A DNA stretch of 64,000 nucleotides from Tridacna crocea. Its lineage: Eukaryota > Mollusca > Bivalvia > Cardiida > Cardiidae. This document shows positions 1 to 9,356 of this stretch, in pieces. The notes below the pieces were generated by a model. The model made no database searches. It was given only the letters and a program-made list of their open reading frames with translations, and was not told the DNA's origin. The position numbers and the translations under genes are program-made. The number at the start of each line of letters is the position of its first letter. Positions within the stretch are counted from its first letter, which is position 1. The stretch lies in assembly GCA_943736015.1 (NCBI GenBank), contig OX031064.1:30565361-30629360 (forward strand), written 5' to 3'.

Positions 1-37
1 TCCTCCAAAAAACTTTTTTTTTTGACTTAACATAATT

Positions 38-160
38 AAAAGCATTTGCAGATTACCTAGTCATTGTAGCTAAAGAGATGAGTTCTGTCTTAAAGTTTAA
101 AACGACAGAAAATCATTGTGAGAAAAGGAGAAAATCCCAATCACATTTTTTTTACCACCT
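38..160 (-). mobile_element. T229 MITE, degenerate 5' fragment
   Basis: The 'agcatttgcag' segment and one arm of the hairpin (gagaaaaggagaaaat) are present in the minus orientation, but the second arm and the right terminus are missing. Boundaries are approximate. Confidence 0.5.
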
Positions 161-176
161 TCTTCTTCAAGGTCAT

Positions 177-300
177 TTAACCTTTAGGCTGCTAAGCTGA
201 CTCACTGACCTTTTGCAGACAGTGAAGATCAAGGTCAGACTGCAAAGAACGTGCAGTCTCCCAAAAACATCCTTCAACACAGCAAAATTTGGGTATTTAC
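177..300 (+). mobile_element. T211 TTAA element, left part
   Basis: Begins TTAACCTTTAGGCTGC and runs through the family core 'ctgaccttttgcagacagtg' and 'gatcaaggtcagactgca'. The right terminus seen in the full copy at 32469-32679 is absent, so this copy is truncated. Confidence 0.55.
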
Positions 301-371
301 TATAGGTTTGAGAGTTTGTGCTTGTTCTTTAGGAGGGAAAGGATTAAAACTCAGACTTGTGCAGTCATGGA

Positions 372-588
372 TTAACCCTTTACCAAACAATCCACGGTTG
401 CAACATCCTTGAGAAAGCTTTTTGAAAACATTGTGGGAAAAGGAGAAAATGCTGGTAACCAGCATTTTCTCCTTTTTTCAAAATGTTTTCTAGTCTATCA
501 AGGACAAATTCCAACCTTTTTACTACTTTTGTGGTCTGCAAAAATTTTAGGCCTTGCTAAAATTTTGTTGTAATGGTAAAGAGTTAAT
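372..588 (+). mobile_element. T229 hairpin MITE (reference description)
   Basis: Layout of the family, plus orientation: TTAA; left terminus CCCTTTACCA; a conserved 'gaccctgagaaagaagcc' stretch; a palindrome of about 65 nt (arm 'aaaacattgtgggaaaagga', centre gctggtaaccagc); then 'tcagtcacatttattttgtc', 'gtctgcaaatgctttcaatt', 'ggacaagtctaaaattttg'; right terminus TGGTAAAGAG; TTAA. This copy has intact TTAA at both ends (372-375, 585-588). Coding potential is nil. The TTAA ends and CCC start match piggyBac-type non-autonomous elements by established knowledge of that superfamily; the assignment is inference because no transposase is in the window. Confidence 0.85.
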
Positions 589-786
589 CCTTGCAGTGCA
601 ACGTTAGTGAAATAGACATTCTTCATAAACATAAAAGTTGAAGATATTTCAAATTTCAAACATTTTTGGGGGTCAGAATATCTGAAAAAGGAGCAGACAG
701 GAGTAGACCCAGGATCAGACTGCAGGTTTTCTCAACGAAGTGCACATCAGCGATTAAATAATTCAAATCTCAATAGCATAATATGG

Positions 787-1015
787 TTAACTCATTACCA
801 AACAACAATATAGCAGGCTTGTCCAAATTGAAAGCATTTGAAGACGACAAAATGAAAGTGACTGAAAATTTGAAATTAGTTTTGTGAAGGGTAGGAAATG
901 ATGTGGAAAAAGAAGAAAATGCTGGTTACCAGCATTTTATCCTTTTCCCACAATGTTTTCAAAAGGCTTCTTATCCAGGGGCGTCAAAAGTAGGGATTGT
1001 ATGGTAATGGGTTAA
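787..1015 (-). mobile_element. T229 MITE, full length 229 bp
   Basis: TTAA at both ends. Termini are of the ATTACC type on both sides (CTCATTACCA and TGGTAATGGG), so the two inverted repeats carry the same variant. Left hairpin arm has two changes (gtggaaaaagaag). Confidence 0.9.
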
Positions 1016-1111
1016 ATACTCGGAAATGACTACACTACCATGAAATTATACACACAGTGAAGTCAGATAAAAGTCAGATAATATAATTATACAGTCAAAT
1101 TATGTAACACT

Positions 1112-1334
1112 TTAACCCATTATCACACAATCCCTACTTTTAATGACCCTGAGAAACTTTAGAAAACATTGTGGGAAAAGGAGAAAATGCTGGTAACCAG
1201 CATTTTCTCCTTTTCCTACAATATTTTCTACCCTTGACAAAACAATTTCAAATTTTCAGTCACTATTACTTTGTCGTCTGCAAATGCTTTTGATTTGGAT
1301 AAACCTAAAATTTTGTCGTTTGGTCATGAGTTAA
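1112..1334 (+). mobile_element. T229 MITE, first of a three-copy chain
   Basis: Starts TTAACCCATTATCACACAA and ends with TTAA at 1331-1334, which is also the start of the next copy. Hairpin intact with GGTAACC centre. Confidence 0.9.
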
Positions 1335-1566
1335 TCCATTATCACACAACAAAATATTACAACCATCAAACTTGAAGGAATTCCCAGACGCCAATTTCAG
1401 CCTGGCTGAAAAAATGAAAGTTGCCTTTAATTGAGTAGAAAATATATTGTGGGAAAAGGAGAAAATGCTGGTATTTAACCAGCATTTTCTCCTTTTCCCA
1501 CAATGTTTTCAAAAGGCTTCTTCTAAAAAGTTCCTTGAAAGTTGACATTTTGCAGTAAAGAATTAA
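1331..1566 (-). mobile_element. T229 MITE, second of a chain, opposite orientation
   Basis: Shares its left TTAA with the copy before and its right TTAA (1563-1566) with the copy after. The palindrome centre is widened to ggtatttaacc, the only copy with this loop that I noticed. Confidence 0.85.
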
Positions 1567-1774
1567 ATCTTTACCACACAGTCCTGACTTTTAAAGACAC
1601 TGGGGAAGAAGTCTTTTGAAAACATTGTGGGTAACCAGCATTTTCTCCTTTTCCCACAATGTTTTCTGCTCTATCAAGGAAAGACTTAGGCATTTTTTAT
1701 CACTTGTAATTTGTCGTCTGCAGTTGCTATCAATTTGGACCAGCCAAAATGTTGTTGTTTGGTAATAAATAATC
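1563..1774 (+). mobile_element. T229 MITE, third of a chain, left hairpin arm deleted
   Basis: Left terminus TTAAATCTTTACCACACAG. The left arm is cut short (cattgtgggtaaccagc), so only the right arm of the palindrome survives. The right TTAA has decayed to AATA. Confidence 0.8.
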
Positions 1775-1960
1775 TTTTACCCAATGACAACATTTTTTAT
1801 TTCTCCACAATGAAAGCATTTTGCGTACAGCAAGTTATGAGAGACTAAAAACATGGATTCAGTTTTTGAAAGGAGAGATTGTGTGAAAAGGAGGATTGAC
1901 TTGTTATAAGCATTTTTTTGCTATTTTCAATTATTTCCAAAAGCATATCATATAATGGTT
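1775..1960 (-). mobile_element. Probable decayed T229
   Basis: Words such as 'tttacccaatgacaac', 'gaaagcattttgcg' and 'gtgtgaaaaggag' appear in family order but with many changes. Weakly supported. Confidence 0.35.
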
Positions 1961-2410
1961 GTTTATATACCCCCCAATACGCTGGAAATACGCGTGTAAT
2001 ATGCATGGGATAAGTTGGCTGTATGCTCAGAACACGTTAGGCATAAGTTGAGTATGTTAGACTGTCGTTAAAACTACCATTATAGCATTAGCCATTCATT
2101 AGAAACACGTCAGACACACGTTCATTATACTGTCCTCTAACGCTAGGTTTCCTGACCCATTCAATTTCAACGTATGAGAAGCGTACTCGACATATGAGTA
2201 ACATGCTTTCAGCGTACCTCTAGCATGTTTAGCGTATGAGGAAAGTATGATAAACGTAAAATTTATACGTCAGCATAAGCTGACAATTTTTGTGCATGTT
2301 CAAAAAATGTTTTGGCCATCAACGTACATAAGTGTACACCGACGCACCCAGCCGTACTAGAAACGTATTCCAGCGTAGTCCTAGCGTGTTTCAGCGTATG
2401 CCCAAAAAAT
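1961..2410. repeat. Region dense in AGCGTA/ACGTATG words
   Basis: Short words around 'cagcgta', 'acgtatgag', 'acacgt' recur on both strands at irregular spacing (for example near 2169, 2185, 2211, 2231, 2359, 2371, 2393). There is no clean period. It resembles a decayed satellite or a subterminal block of a larger element whose ends I could not find. Confidence 0.4.
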
Positions 2411-2565
2411 GTCCATTACATTCCTCATACACTGGCTCTACATGCTAGAGTGTGACAGCGCCTTTAATGATATTTGGTACCAAAACAGACAATCGCTGGA
2501 TTCCATGAATGGCATTTCACTGCCATACTGTCACAAAAGACGGCTAAATTTGATTAAAGCTTTGT

Positions 2566-3345
2566 CAATTCCTTTACTTTTCACCAGAAAACAAGATTTC
2601 AGACTGGTATAAAACTGAAAGCATTTGAAGACAATAAATTAAAGGTGGGTATTTAGAATTTTCACATCACACCAAATTGAAAAATATATATATCATTGAA
2701 ATTTATATGAAAAAGCAATTCAAATCATCAATAATTAAGAATCATAAAATTACAAAAAAAATGTTTTTGATGGTATTCCCTTAAAAGGCTACGTAGCCTC
2801 TTAAGCTATTTTTAGATTTCGCGCCAAAAATCAATAAAGCATTGTGGGAATGTCCAGTGACTGGCACATGACTAATGTTTAAATTCCATTACATAACAAA
2901 CATGTAATATTTATTTTCCATAGTGTCTTCTTCGGACGGATGTTTGAAACTTTGTCTGTATTTTCCTATGTTTAAATGAGATAATTGATAATCTAAAAAT
3001 AGAATGTGTCTCCCGTTGGTGTCAACCTGGTCCGTAATAAATCTCTAGTTTCTCTTGTTATCGAATGGTTTTCGAGTACTGGAGACTTTTATGAACGCAA
3101 ATTTTAAGGCTTTGGGAGTTTAAGGATGATTTTTTTTCATTTTTGTAAAATTTTCATCCCAAAATCTGAAGGGCCACCTTTAAGTGTTGCTCAAAGGATG
3201 AATAACTGTTAGAGGATAGAAAACATTTTGGTGGAAAAAGAAAAAGCTGGTTACCAATTATTTTTTCTCTTTCTTGCAAATTTTTTTTAAAAGCTGTTTT
3301 CCTGACGATTGTTAAAACTACTTGGTGAAAAGATAAAGCTAAAGA
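2566..3345 (-). mobile_element. T229 MITE split by a T545 element
   Basis: The left piece (to 2642) reads 'gactggtataaaactgaaag' and 'catttgaagacaataaa'; the right piece (from 3180) continues with 'gtgttgctcaaaggatg', a hairpin (ctggttaccaa centre) and the distal part. Removing the T545 copy and one TTAA restores family order. Outer ends are decayed. Confidence 0.7.
2639..3183 (+). mobile_element. T545 TTAA element (reference description)
   Basis: A 545-bp repeat bounded by TTAA (2639-2642 and 3180-3183), with short inverted ends AGGTGG/CCACCT. Inside, in order: 'gtatttagaattttcacatc', an AT-rich block with 'aatcatcaataattaagaat', a small palindrome aggctacgtagcct, 'gcgccaaaaatcaataaagc', 'agtgactggcacatgac', 'aatgtgtctcccgttggtg', and 'cccaaaatctgaagggccac'. 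No ORF. It is inserted in a T229 at TTAA. Superfamily uncertain: TTAA targeting suggests piggyBac-like, but the AGGTGG start is not the usual CC-start. Confidence 0.8.
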
Positions 3346-3408
3346 ATGTAATTGATCCTGATGGTGTGCGGCATCCGAGATACTAAAGATTACTGGTAGA
3401 TCGTCACA

Positions 3409-3600
3409 GTGCTCCAAATAAGAGGGAGTGATACTATTCTAAATCCATTATAATCAACTACTGTAAAATGTATGTTGTGGGTACTCATTAGAATCGTCTC
3501 AACAAGATAATTGTAATGAGTATCCACACATAGGGTTTACTTGATGAATAGTTAATATTTTCCATTTTGATCTTGGTGGTATAGGACATCATAAATACTA
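3409..3600. mobile_element. Stem element F, copy 1, right end missing
   Basis: Contains 'aaataagagggagtgatac' and the F centre 'gggtactcattagaatcgtc' facing an imperfect inverse (aatgagtatccacaca). The terminal 'actccctgtaactggagctc' seen in the next copy is lacking. Confidence 0.65.
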
Positions 3601-3615
3601 AGATCAGATTGTCAC

Positions 3616-3808
3616 AGAGCTCAAGATAAGAGGGAGTGATAGTATTCTAAATCCATCATTCACCAACTTAACCCTATGTCGTGGGTACTCATTAGAATCA
3701 TCTCGACGAGACAATTCTGATGAGCACCCACACATAAGGTTTAGTTGATGAATAGTTAATATTTTCCATTTTGAAATCAGAATCACTCCCTGTAACTGGA
3801 GCTCTGTC
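3616..3808. mobile_element. Stem element F, copy 2 (reference)
   Basis: About 193 bp. Inverted ends read 'acagagctcaagataagagg' and, inverted on the other side, 'acagagctccagttacaggg'. The centre is a long imperfect palindrome 'gtgggtactcattagaatca' / 'tgatgagcacccac'. No ORF. Probably a foldback MITE; superfamily unknown. Confidence 0.75.
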
Positions 3809-4291
3809 GTCATCAAAATTGTCTAACCTTGGAAGGGCACTCTCATAATTATGTCTTGTGAGGAGTTCAAGGTAAGAATAGTTTCAAATCCCCTGAATCT
3901 TTTAGAAACTTGTTACTTGAAGGGAGTGAAAAGTTGTAGTTACATATTTTGTTGGGAATATAAAAGACACAATCATATGTTAACAAGAACAATGCATGTG
4001 GGTGCCAATGCACCTGCTGTTGCTTTTAACACTGATTGATTTTCAGGAAAAAATTCTGGTTGAAAAGGGACGTAACTGCATCAAAAGTATGTTGACGCAT
4101 CTACTCCTATTGTACAGTTTGACATAACAAAATATCAAAGTTTGAAGGACAGCTATTAGAAAAAGGTTTATTTTCAATGTAAATTGTAAGACATAAACAG
4201 GAGAATAACTCTGTTAAAACATTTTGATGGTTACCTGCTCCTTTGTATCCCCTACAGATATTCAACAATTACACACAGTCTGAAGTAAATT

Positions 4292-4425
4292 TCAGAGCTC
4301 TAAACAGAGTGATTTTGATTTCAAAATTGAAAATAATTTTCTCCACTAAACCCTTTGTTGTGGTAATCATTGGAATAGTCTTACATAGAATACCATCACT
4401 CGCTCTTATTTGGAGCTCTGTCTTG
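4292..4425. mobile_element. Stem element F, copy 3, internally deleted
   Basis: Ends 'cagagctctaaacagagtga' and 'gctcttatttggagctctg' are present, while the right half of the central stem is lost. Confidence 0.6.
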
Positions 4426-4614
4426 TAAAATAAAGAGAGTGATTTTTATTTAAAAACTGAAAATATTAATCATTCTGCACTGAACCTTTTGTTGTGGATA
4501 CCTATTAGATTAGTCTCACATAGATGATTCTTATGAGTACCCACAACATAGGGTTTTGAAGAAAAATAATTACTATAGAATACTGTCATTCCCTCTTATC
4601 TGGAGCTCTGAATT
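4422..4614. mobile_element. Stem element F, copy 4
   Basis: Abuts copy 3 at 'ctctg'. Central stem is 'gttgtggatacctattagat' against 'tcttatgagtacccacaac'; right end 'ccctcttatctggagctctg'. Confidence 0.7.
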
Positions 4615-4999
4615 ACATTCAATAATGAAAAAGATATTAGATCTTTAGATTAGATCTCAAAGTTTTTACAATGTGATGCAAACAAGGTCCTATGCCAAAA
4701 CCTCAAAATTTTCTTCAAATATTACTGAGCTAAAAACTGAAGCTGACTTTAATAAAAAGGAAAATTTATATGGAAATTGTATAAAATACTACAGTAACCA
4801 TGTAATTAATATGTAAAAGTAGACAACACCTCCAGGTATAATTACAAACCATGACACTCCATTACATGTTGAATTCTACTTGACTCTTCACTAAAGTCAT
4901 TCCTTTGTTATAAAAAAAAAAAAAGGTTTTGGAAAAATAAGGGAAAAAGCTAGTTAGATGTCTAAATTTACTTCATTCCTAATTATGGCTTCTATCCAT
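4615..4999. other. No recognised feature
   Basis: AT-rich, with an A-run at 4912-4924. I see no gene, tRNA or family repeat here. Confidence 0.5.
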
Positions 5000-5226
5000 C
5001 TAAGCCTTTACCAAACCATCCCAACTTTGACCAACCCTATGCAAGCAGCCTTTTCAAAACATTGTTGGAAAAGGAGAAATGCAGGTCATAAGCATTTTCT
5101 CCTTTTCCAAAGATGTTTTCTACCTTTCAAACAACCAATTTTAATTTTTCAACCACATTTATTTGGTCATCTGCAAATGCTTTTCATTTAGACTAGTCTA
5201 AATTTTGGTGTTTGGTAGAGAGTTGA
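5000..5226 (+). mobile_element. T229 MITE
   Basis: Termini 'cctttaccaaaccatccc' and 'tttggtagagagtt'; TTAA eroded at both ends (TAAG, TTGA). Hairpin centre altered (gcaggtcataagc). Confidence 0.8.
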
Positions 5227-5239
5227 GCCAGATTTAAGC

Positions 5240-5365
5240 TGTTACGTACTTAACACTACCCTGATCAAGTGAACTTTTTTGAAAGCAGTGTTGAGAAGGA
5301 GAAAATGCTGGTGATAGGCATAATTTCTGTTTTATGCACAGTGCTTCTAAATATTTCAGACAGAT
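5240..5365. mobile_element. Decayed T229 fragment
   Basis: Has 'cagtgttgagaaggagaaaa' and 'tgctggtgataggca', then loses similarity. Confidence 0.4.
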
Positions 5366-5373
5366 ATCAGCTC

Positions 5374-5602
5374 TTAACCCTTTCCCAAACGACAAACTTT
5401 TGGACTAGACCAAATTAAAAGCATTTGCAGACGACAATTCAACTGTTGCTCAAAAGATGATTTCTGTCTATAATAGGGTAGAAAACATTGTGGGAAAAGG
5501 AGAAAATGCTGGTTACCAGCATTTTCTCCTTTTCCCACAATGTTTTCAAAAGGCTACTATTCCAGACCCGTAAAAACCAGGGATTGTTTGGGAAAGGGTT
5601 AA
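5374..5602 (-). mobile_element. T229 MITE, 229 bp, TTTCCC end subtype
   Basis: Both ends carry the TTTCCC variant (CCCTTTCCCA and TGGGAAAGGG). The palindrome at 5481-5547 is perfect: two 33-nt arms around a single T. This is among the best preserved copies. Confidence 0.92.
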
Positions 5603-5732
5603 GCATGACTGATTTTGTCATCTGCATTTTTTTTACTTCAATGGATTCTAAATGCTGTAACTTTGTAAAGGGCTTATTTGTCTCTCTAGCACTTTTGATG
5701 TCACCCAGTCTAGAATTTTGTCACAGATCTGA

Positions 5733-5926
5733 TTAACCCTTTTCCACACAATGACAACTTTTGACGACACTATGATGAAAGCCTTTGGAAAACAGCATTA
5801 TCTACTTTTCCCACAATGTCTTCTATCCTTCCCAAATCAAATTTCGATTTTTCAGTCACATTTATCTTGTCTGTAAATGCTTTAAATTTGGATGATTCTA
5901 TAAATTTGTTGTTTGGTAAAGAGTAA
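5733..5926 (+). mobile_element. T229 MITE with hairpin collapse
   Basis: Left end TTAACCCTTTTCCACACAA; right end 'gtttggtaaagagtaa'. Most of the left arm is missing, joining 'ggaaaacagcattatctact'. Confidence 0.75.
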
Positions 5927-6002
5927 AAGGAAAATGTCATTACCCAAGTAGTCAAATGCTTTTTGCAAACATTGTAGAAAGAGAACTGGTAACGCAAACT
6001 TG

Positions 6003-6237
6003 TTAAACCATTACCACACAATCCCTACTTTTGATGCCCCTGAGAAAGAAGGCTTTAGAAAACATTGTGGGAAAAGTAGAAAATGCTGGTTACCAGCATT
6101 TTCTCCTTTTCCCACAATGTCTTCTATCCTTTACAAAACAAATTTCAAATTTTCAGTCACTTTTAGCGATATTTTGTCGTCTGCAATTGCTTTCAACTTG
6201 GACAAACATAAAATTCTGTGGTTTGGTAATGCATTAA
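6003..6237 (+). mobile_element. T229 MITE, ATTACC subtype
   Basis: TTAA on both sides; ends 'accattaccacacaatcc' and 'tttggtaatgcattaa'. Hairpin arms differ by one base (gtagaaaatgc against gcattttctcc). Confidence 0.88.
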
Positions 6238-7715
6238 ACGCAATTGCTCTTTTCCAAATGTTTCAACTGGCGACAATGCCCTAAGTCTACGTATTGCCAA
6301 ACACCATCATCAAGCCCTGGAGAAATCAATGAATCACATGACTTTAGTAAGCTAATGCTGTAATATGATTAAATTACGTTGTAAATGGAAACAAATCTAT
6401 AAAAACACAAGTGGCTTTAAACAAAAAAGTCTTTATCAATGTTTCAGCTTATGCTTTCATCAGGATGTTTACCGAATTTAAAGACAAATCAAAGCGTTGA
6501 AAACGCTGAAGTGGTATTTGTCAAGGAAATCCATGAGTGGAATTAAGAGTTTGAAAGAAACAGAGACATACTGTTCAGACATTGGCTTAAAAGTCAACCC
6601 ACTAAGCAAATGAATACCTTTTCGGTTGAAGGAAGAGTATTCATGACAAAGTTTGGTTTATTTTTTTATAAGTGGTCTCCTTCTGATCATGAGGAAGAAG
6701 CAGTAGGATGCATGACGAATAGAGAGAAAAATCCTGTTGATATATCGAACAAAATTAAGTTTGTTCCTGAAAACTATAATTATGAAATATCTCTAGCCTT
6801 TTACATTCAATTTCAAATATTACAATCAATAGATGGTAAGCGATATTTCCATTTTATCGCAAGTGGCGCACCAGCAGTATCACGTGACACCGGACAATCA
6901 AAGAATTATTTCAGTAACAAATGCCGTATGTCCCGTTCGCAAATCCTTTAAATTTGAAAAGAAAATGACATAGCAAGAAATCTATGGAAATCAATTCTAA
7001 CACAATTCAAATATACTTCATGATATTGCCTTTGAAAAAGAAAATCACAAACAGACAAAATATGCATTTTATAAAATCCTATTTAAATATTTAAATAAAG
7101 AGCATATAGAGACTAAGAACGGACTTAGCCTCTGAAACCTGTATAAAATTCATAATCCTGACCATTAATGATAACCAAAGGGGTAAATTAATATGAAACA
7201 AAAGATAAGAAGAGTCAATTTAATGTGACACGTGTGTGCTAATCTGTAAGAAGCAAGTACAATACAGCTGTTCTAATGGTCACCCACTCTGCAGTGCGAT
7301 ACCGAGATCAAAGGAACACCGTTTTAACCCTTCACCCATTTTTTATTTTTGGTAAGACTTCATTAGATACATATTTTTTATACTCAAAATGAAGCTTAAA
7401 AGAAGTTATGGAAGGTCTGAATTTTGATCTGAAGCCATGTTTCTTTTGTCCATGATCGATAACATAAGTTATTCGTCAATAGGTACATGCCTGAAAGTGC
7501 AACAAGGGTGTTTGATAATAGTACTTTAAAATCACTAAATGTACTGTCCCTGTCTTTCTGAAGACACTAAACAGCTAATCAACCTTTCACCAAAGTATTT
7601 CGAGCGACCGGTGTAAAAAGGGGGCAGACATGCTGATCTGTCCCACTGTCTGTTATTTGTCTCACTTTCTCAACCTTAATACATCCCCACCCACACACAC
7701 ACACTTTCAAAAAAC
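6238..7715. other. Sequence without recognised repeats
   Basis: The longest ORF is 113 codons (6610-6951, plus strand). I recognise no domain in it: no signal peptide, no membrane segment, and it is not obviously bounded by splice sites. It could be a chance ORF. A short CA run lies at 7691-7705. Confidence 0.4.
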
Positions 7716-7719
7716 CGAA

Positions 7720-7965
7720 AACTGAAAGTAATCAATATGTAGTTCATAAACATTTGTGAAAAAAACTAATTTTCAAAGTGTGAGCGAAAATACTTGAGGA
7801 AAAAAGGAAGGGCTTGCAACATGCATTTTCTCCTGTTTCAACAAGAGTTTTTTTTTTACTTTTTAAAAGACAATTACAACCATTTGACCCATGTTTATTC
7901 AATTGTCTCCATATCCTAAGTATCTGGACAAGTCCAAAGTGTTGTCGTCGGGTGAAAACATTCGC
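7720..7965 (+). mobile_element. Decayed T229
   Basis: Family order is visible ('gaggaaaaaaggaag', 'catgcattttctcctgtttc', 'atctggacaagtccaaagtg', 'ttgtcgtcgggtgaaaa'), but hairpin arms no longer pair well. Confidence 0.55.
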
Positions 7966-7976
7966 AGTAACTATTT

Positions 7977-8195
7977 AAAACCCTATGCCACATAACCCAA
8001 GTTTTTTACGACCCTTAGAAATATAGTTTTTTTTAAAAATGTTGTTGAAAATGGTTGAAGTTCTAGTAACCAACCTTTTCTCCTTTTCCCTTGCTATTCT
8101 TCCTGAAGAAAATTTCATTTTTAAGCCACATTCAAATTGTTATCTGCAAAGACTTCCAATTTGGGCAAGTCTCAAATCTTTGTTTCGTAAAGAGT
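7977..8195 (+). mobile_element. Decayed T229
   Basis: 'aaaaccctatgccacataac', 'ttttacgacccttagaaata', 'ctagtaaccaaccttttctc', 'ttgggcaagtctcaaatc' and 'cgtaaagagttgg' occur in order. Confidence 0.6.
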
Positions 8196-8380
8196 TGGTG
8201 AAAGATTCAGTGTTATAAAAAATGGGTTGTAGGGGGATAACATCAATATACCTGCAATAGACCTCTCCTAATTTTATGTCTGATTATTCAACCAATGTTT
8301 GCATAATTCTGTAGCTAAGTTTGTAACGTACAGGCTCGAAGTCCAGGAATCTGTGGTTTGATTTATTTAAACTATTAATG

Positions 8381-9348
8381 CAGCGTTCGCGTTGGTGCAA
8401 AAAAATGCGTCTGGGACGCAATTTAACTAACTTTGGACGTGAAAAAATTTCTGTCTGTGTCCACAGGACGCAAAGCACCTTTTGTAATGCATCGCCAATC
8501 ATGCCGCTTTCAAGTTCAAAGACGCCGATGAGACACATCCTAGCAGCTCAACAGGGTGCTATTTTATCACCTACTTAAAATTAATAGATGTAATAATTAA
8601 TTACATTAATCAGACATTGCATGCAAGCCTCTTCAGACTGGTTATCGCTAATTACACACCAGCTTATCATGCTAGTCATATATTCCTGGCAGGATACACA
8701 CAGTCAAGGTGTGACAAAGGGATCACAGGCAGCTAATAAATCTCGTACTCGATTCCTGATTAGTATGCAGTACACCACATGTGAAAGTTGGAATATTTAA
8801 GCTCTCTTCCAAAAAAATAAAGTGAGCAAAAAGTTTGTTTTCCATGAGACCAGAGTGGCGGTAAGCGTTGACATGGCAGGGCATTATTTGCCTTTGACAT
8901 TAGTCAACCACTTTATTTTTCAATTTAGTAGACTTGAGCCAGTTCGGAATTTTTCATCGTAAAATCTGCTTCGTGCTTCGCCTATTAGATTTTTATGATC
9001 AGTTCATTGCTTTGAGGGGATTAAAAGTGGATAGTCTTTCACTGTCTGAAAACATTGTGGAGAAAACATTACATATTTTACCCTTTAAAAATCTACTAAC
9101 CAGGTACTTAACATAGCCTTGCCCTACCTGCTCTCTTATGTGCGACGTCGGCATAATTTTCCGACCCAGTCTGATTAAACTGTTTTCTTTCTTCGCTTTT
9201 TTTTATTGTCAATTTTACAAAATATTGGAAGAAGGAATGTCTTAGAATGCTTCTCGTAGCAAAGACGCGAAATGATAGCTCAAGGACGCAAATTTTCAAG
9301 CCTCTGCGTCCACAGGACGCAAACTAAATATAGCTGGCGCTAACGCTG
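8381..9348. mobile_element. hAT-like non-autonomous transposon, 968 bp
   Basis: Starts CAGCGTTCGCGTTGG and ends with the inverse of CAGCGTTAGCGCCAG. It is flanked by ATTAATG (8374-8380) and ATTAATGT (9349-9356), matching an 8-bp target duplication with one base lost on the left. Subterminal words GGACGCA/TGCGTCC repeat near both ends (8408-8413, 8466-8472, 9279-9286, 9305-9320). CAG-starting termini, 8-bp duplication and repeated subterminal words are known hAT traits; no transposase ORF is seen, so it is presumably mobilised in trans. Confidence 0.72.
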
Positions 9349-9356
9349 ATTAATGT

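Noticed and set aside
5439-5736. Many small ORFs on both strands share a peptide like EKEKMLVTSIFSFSHNVF
   Set aside because: This is the translation of the T229 palindrome, which reads similarly on both strands. It is a repeat artefact and not a protein family.
6610-6951. 113-codon ORF as a gene
   Set aside because: No recognisable domain, ordinary AT-rich composition, no matching splice sites or promoter identified.
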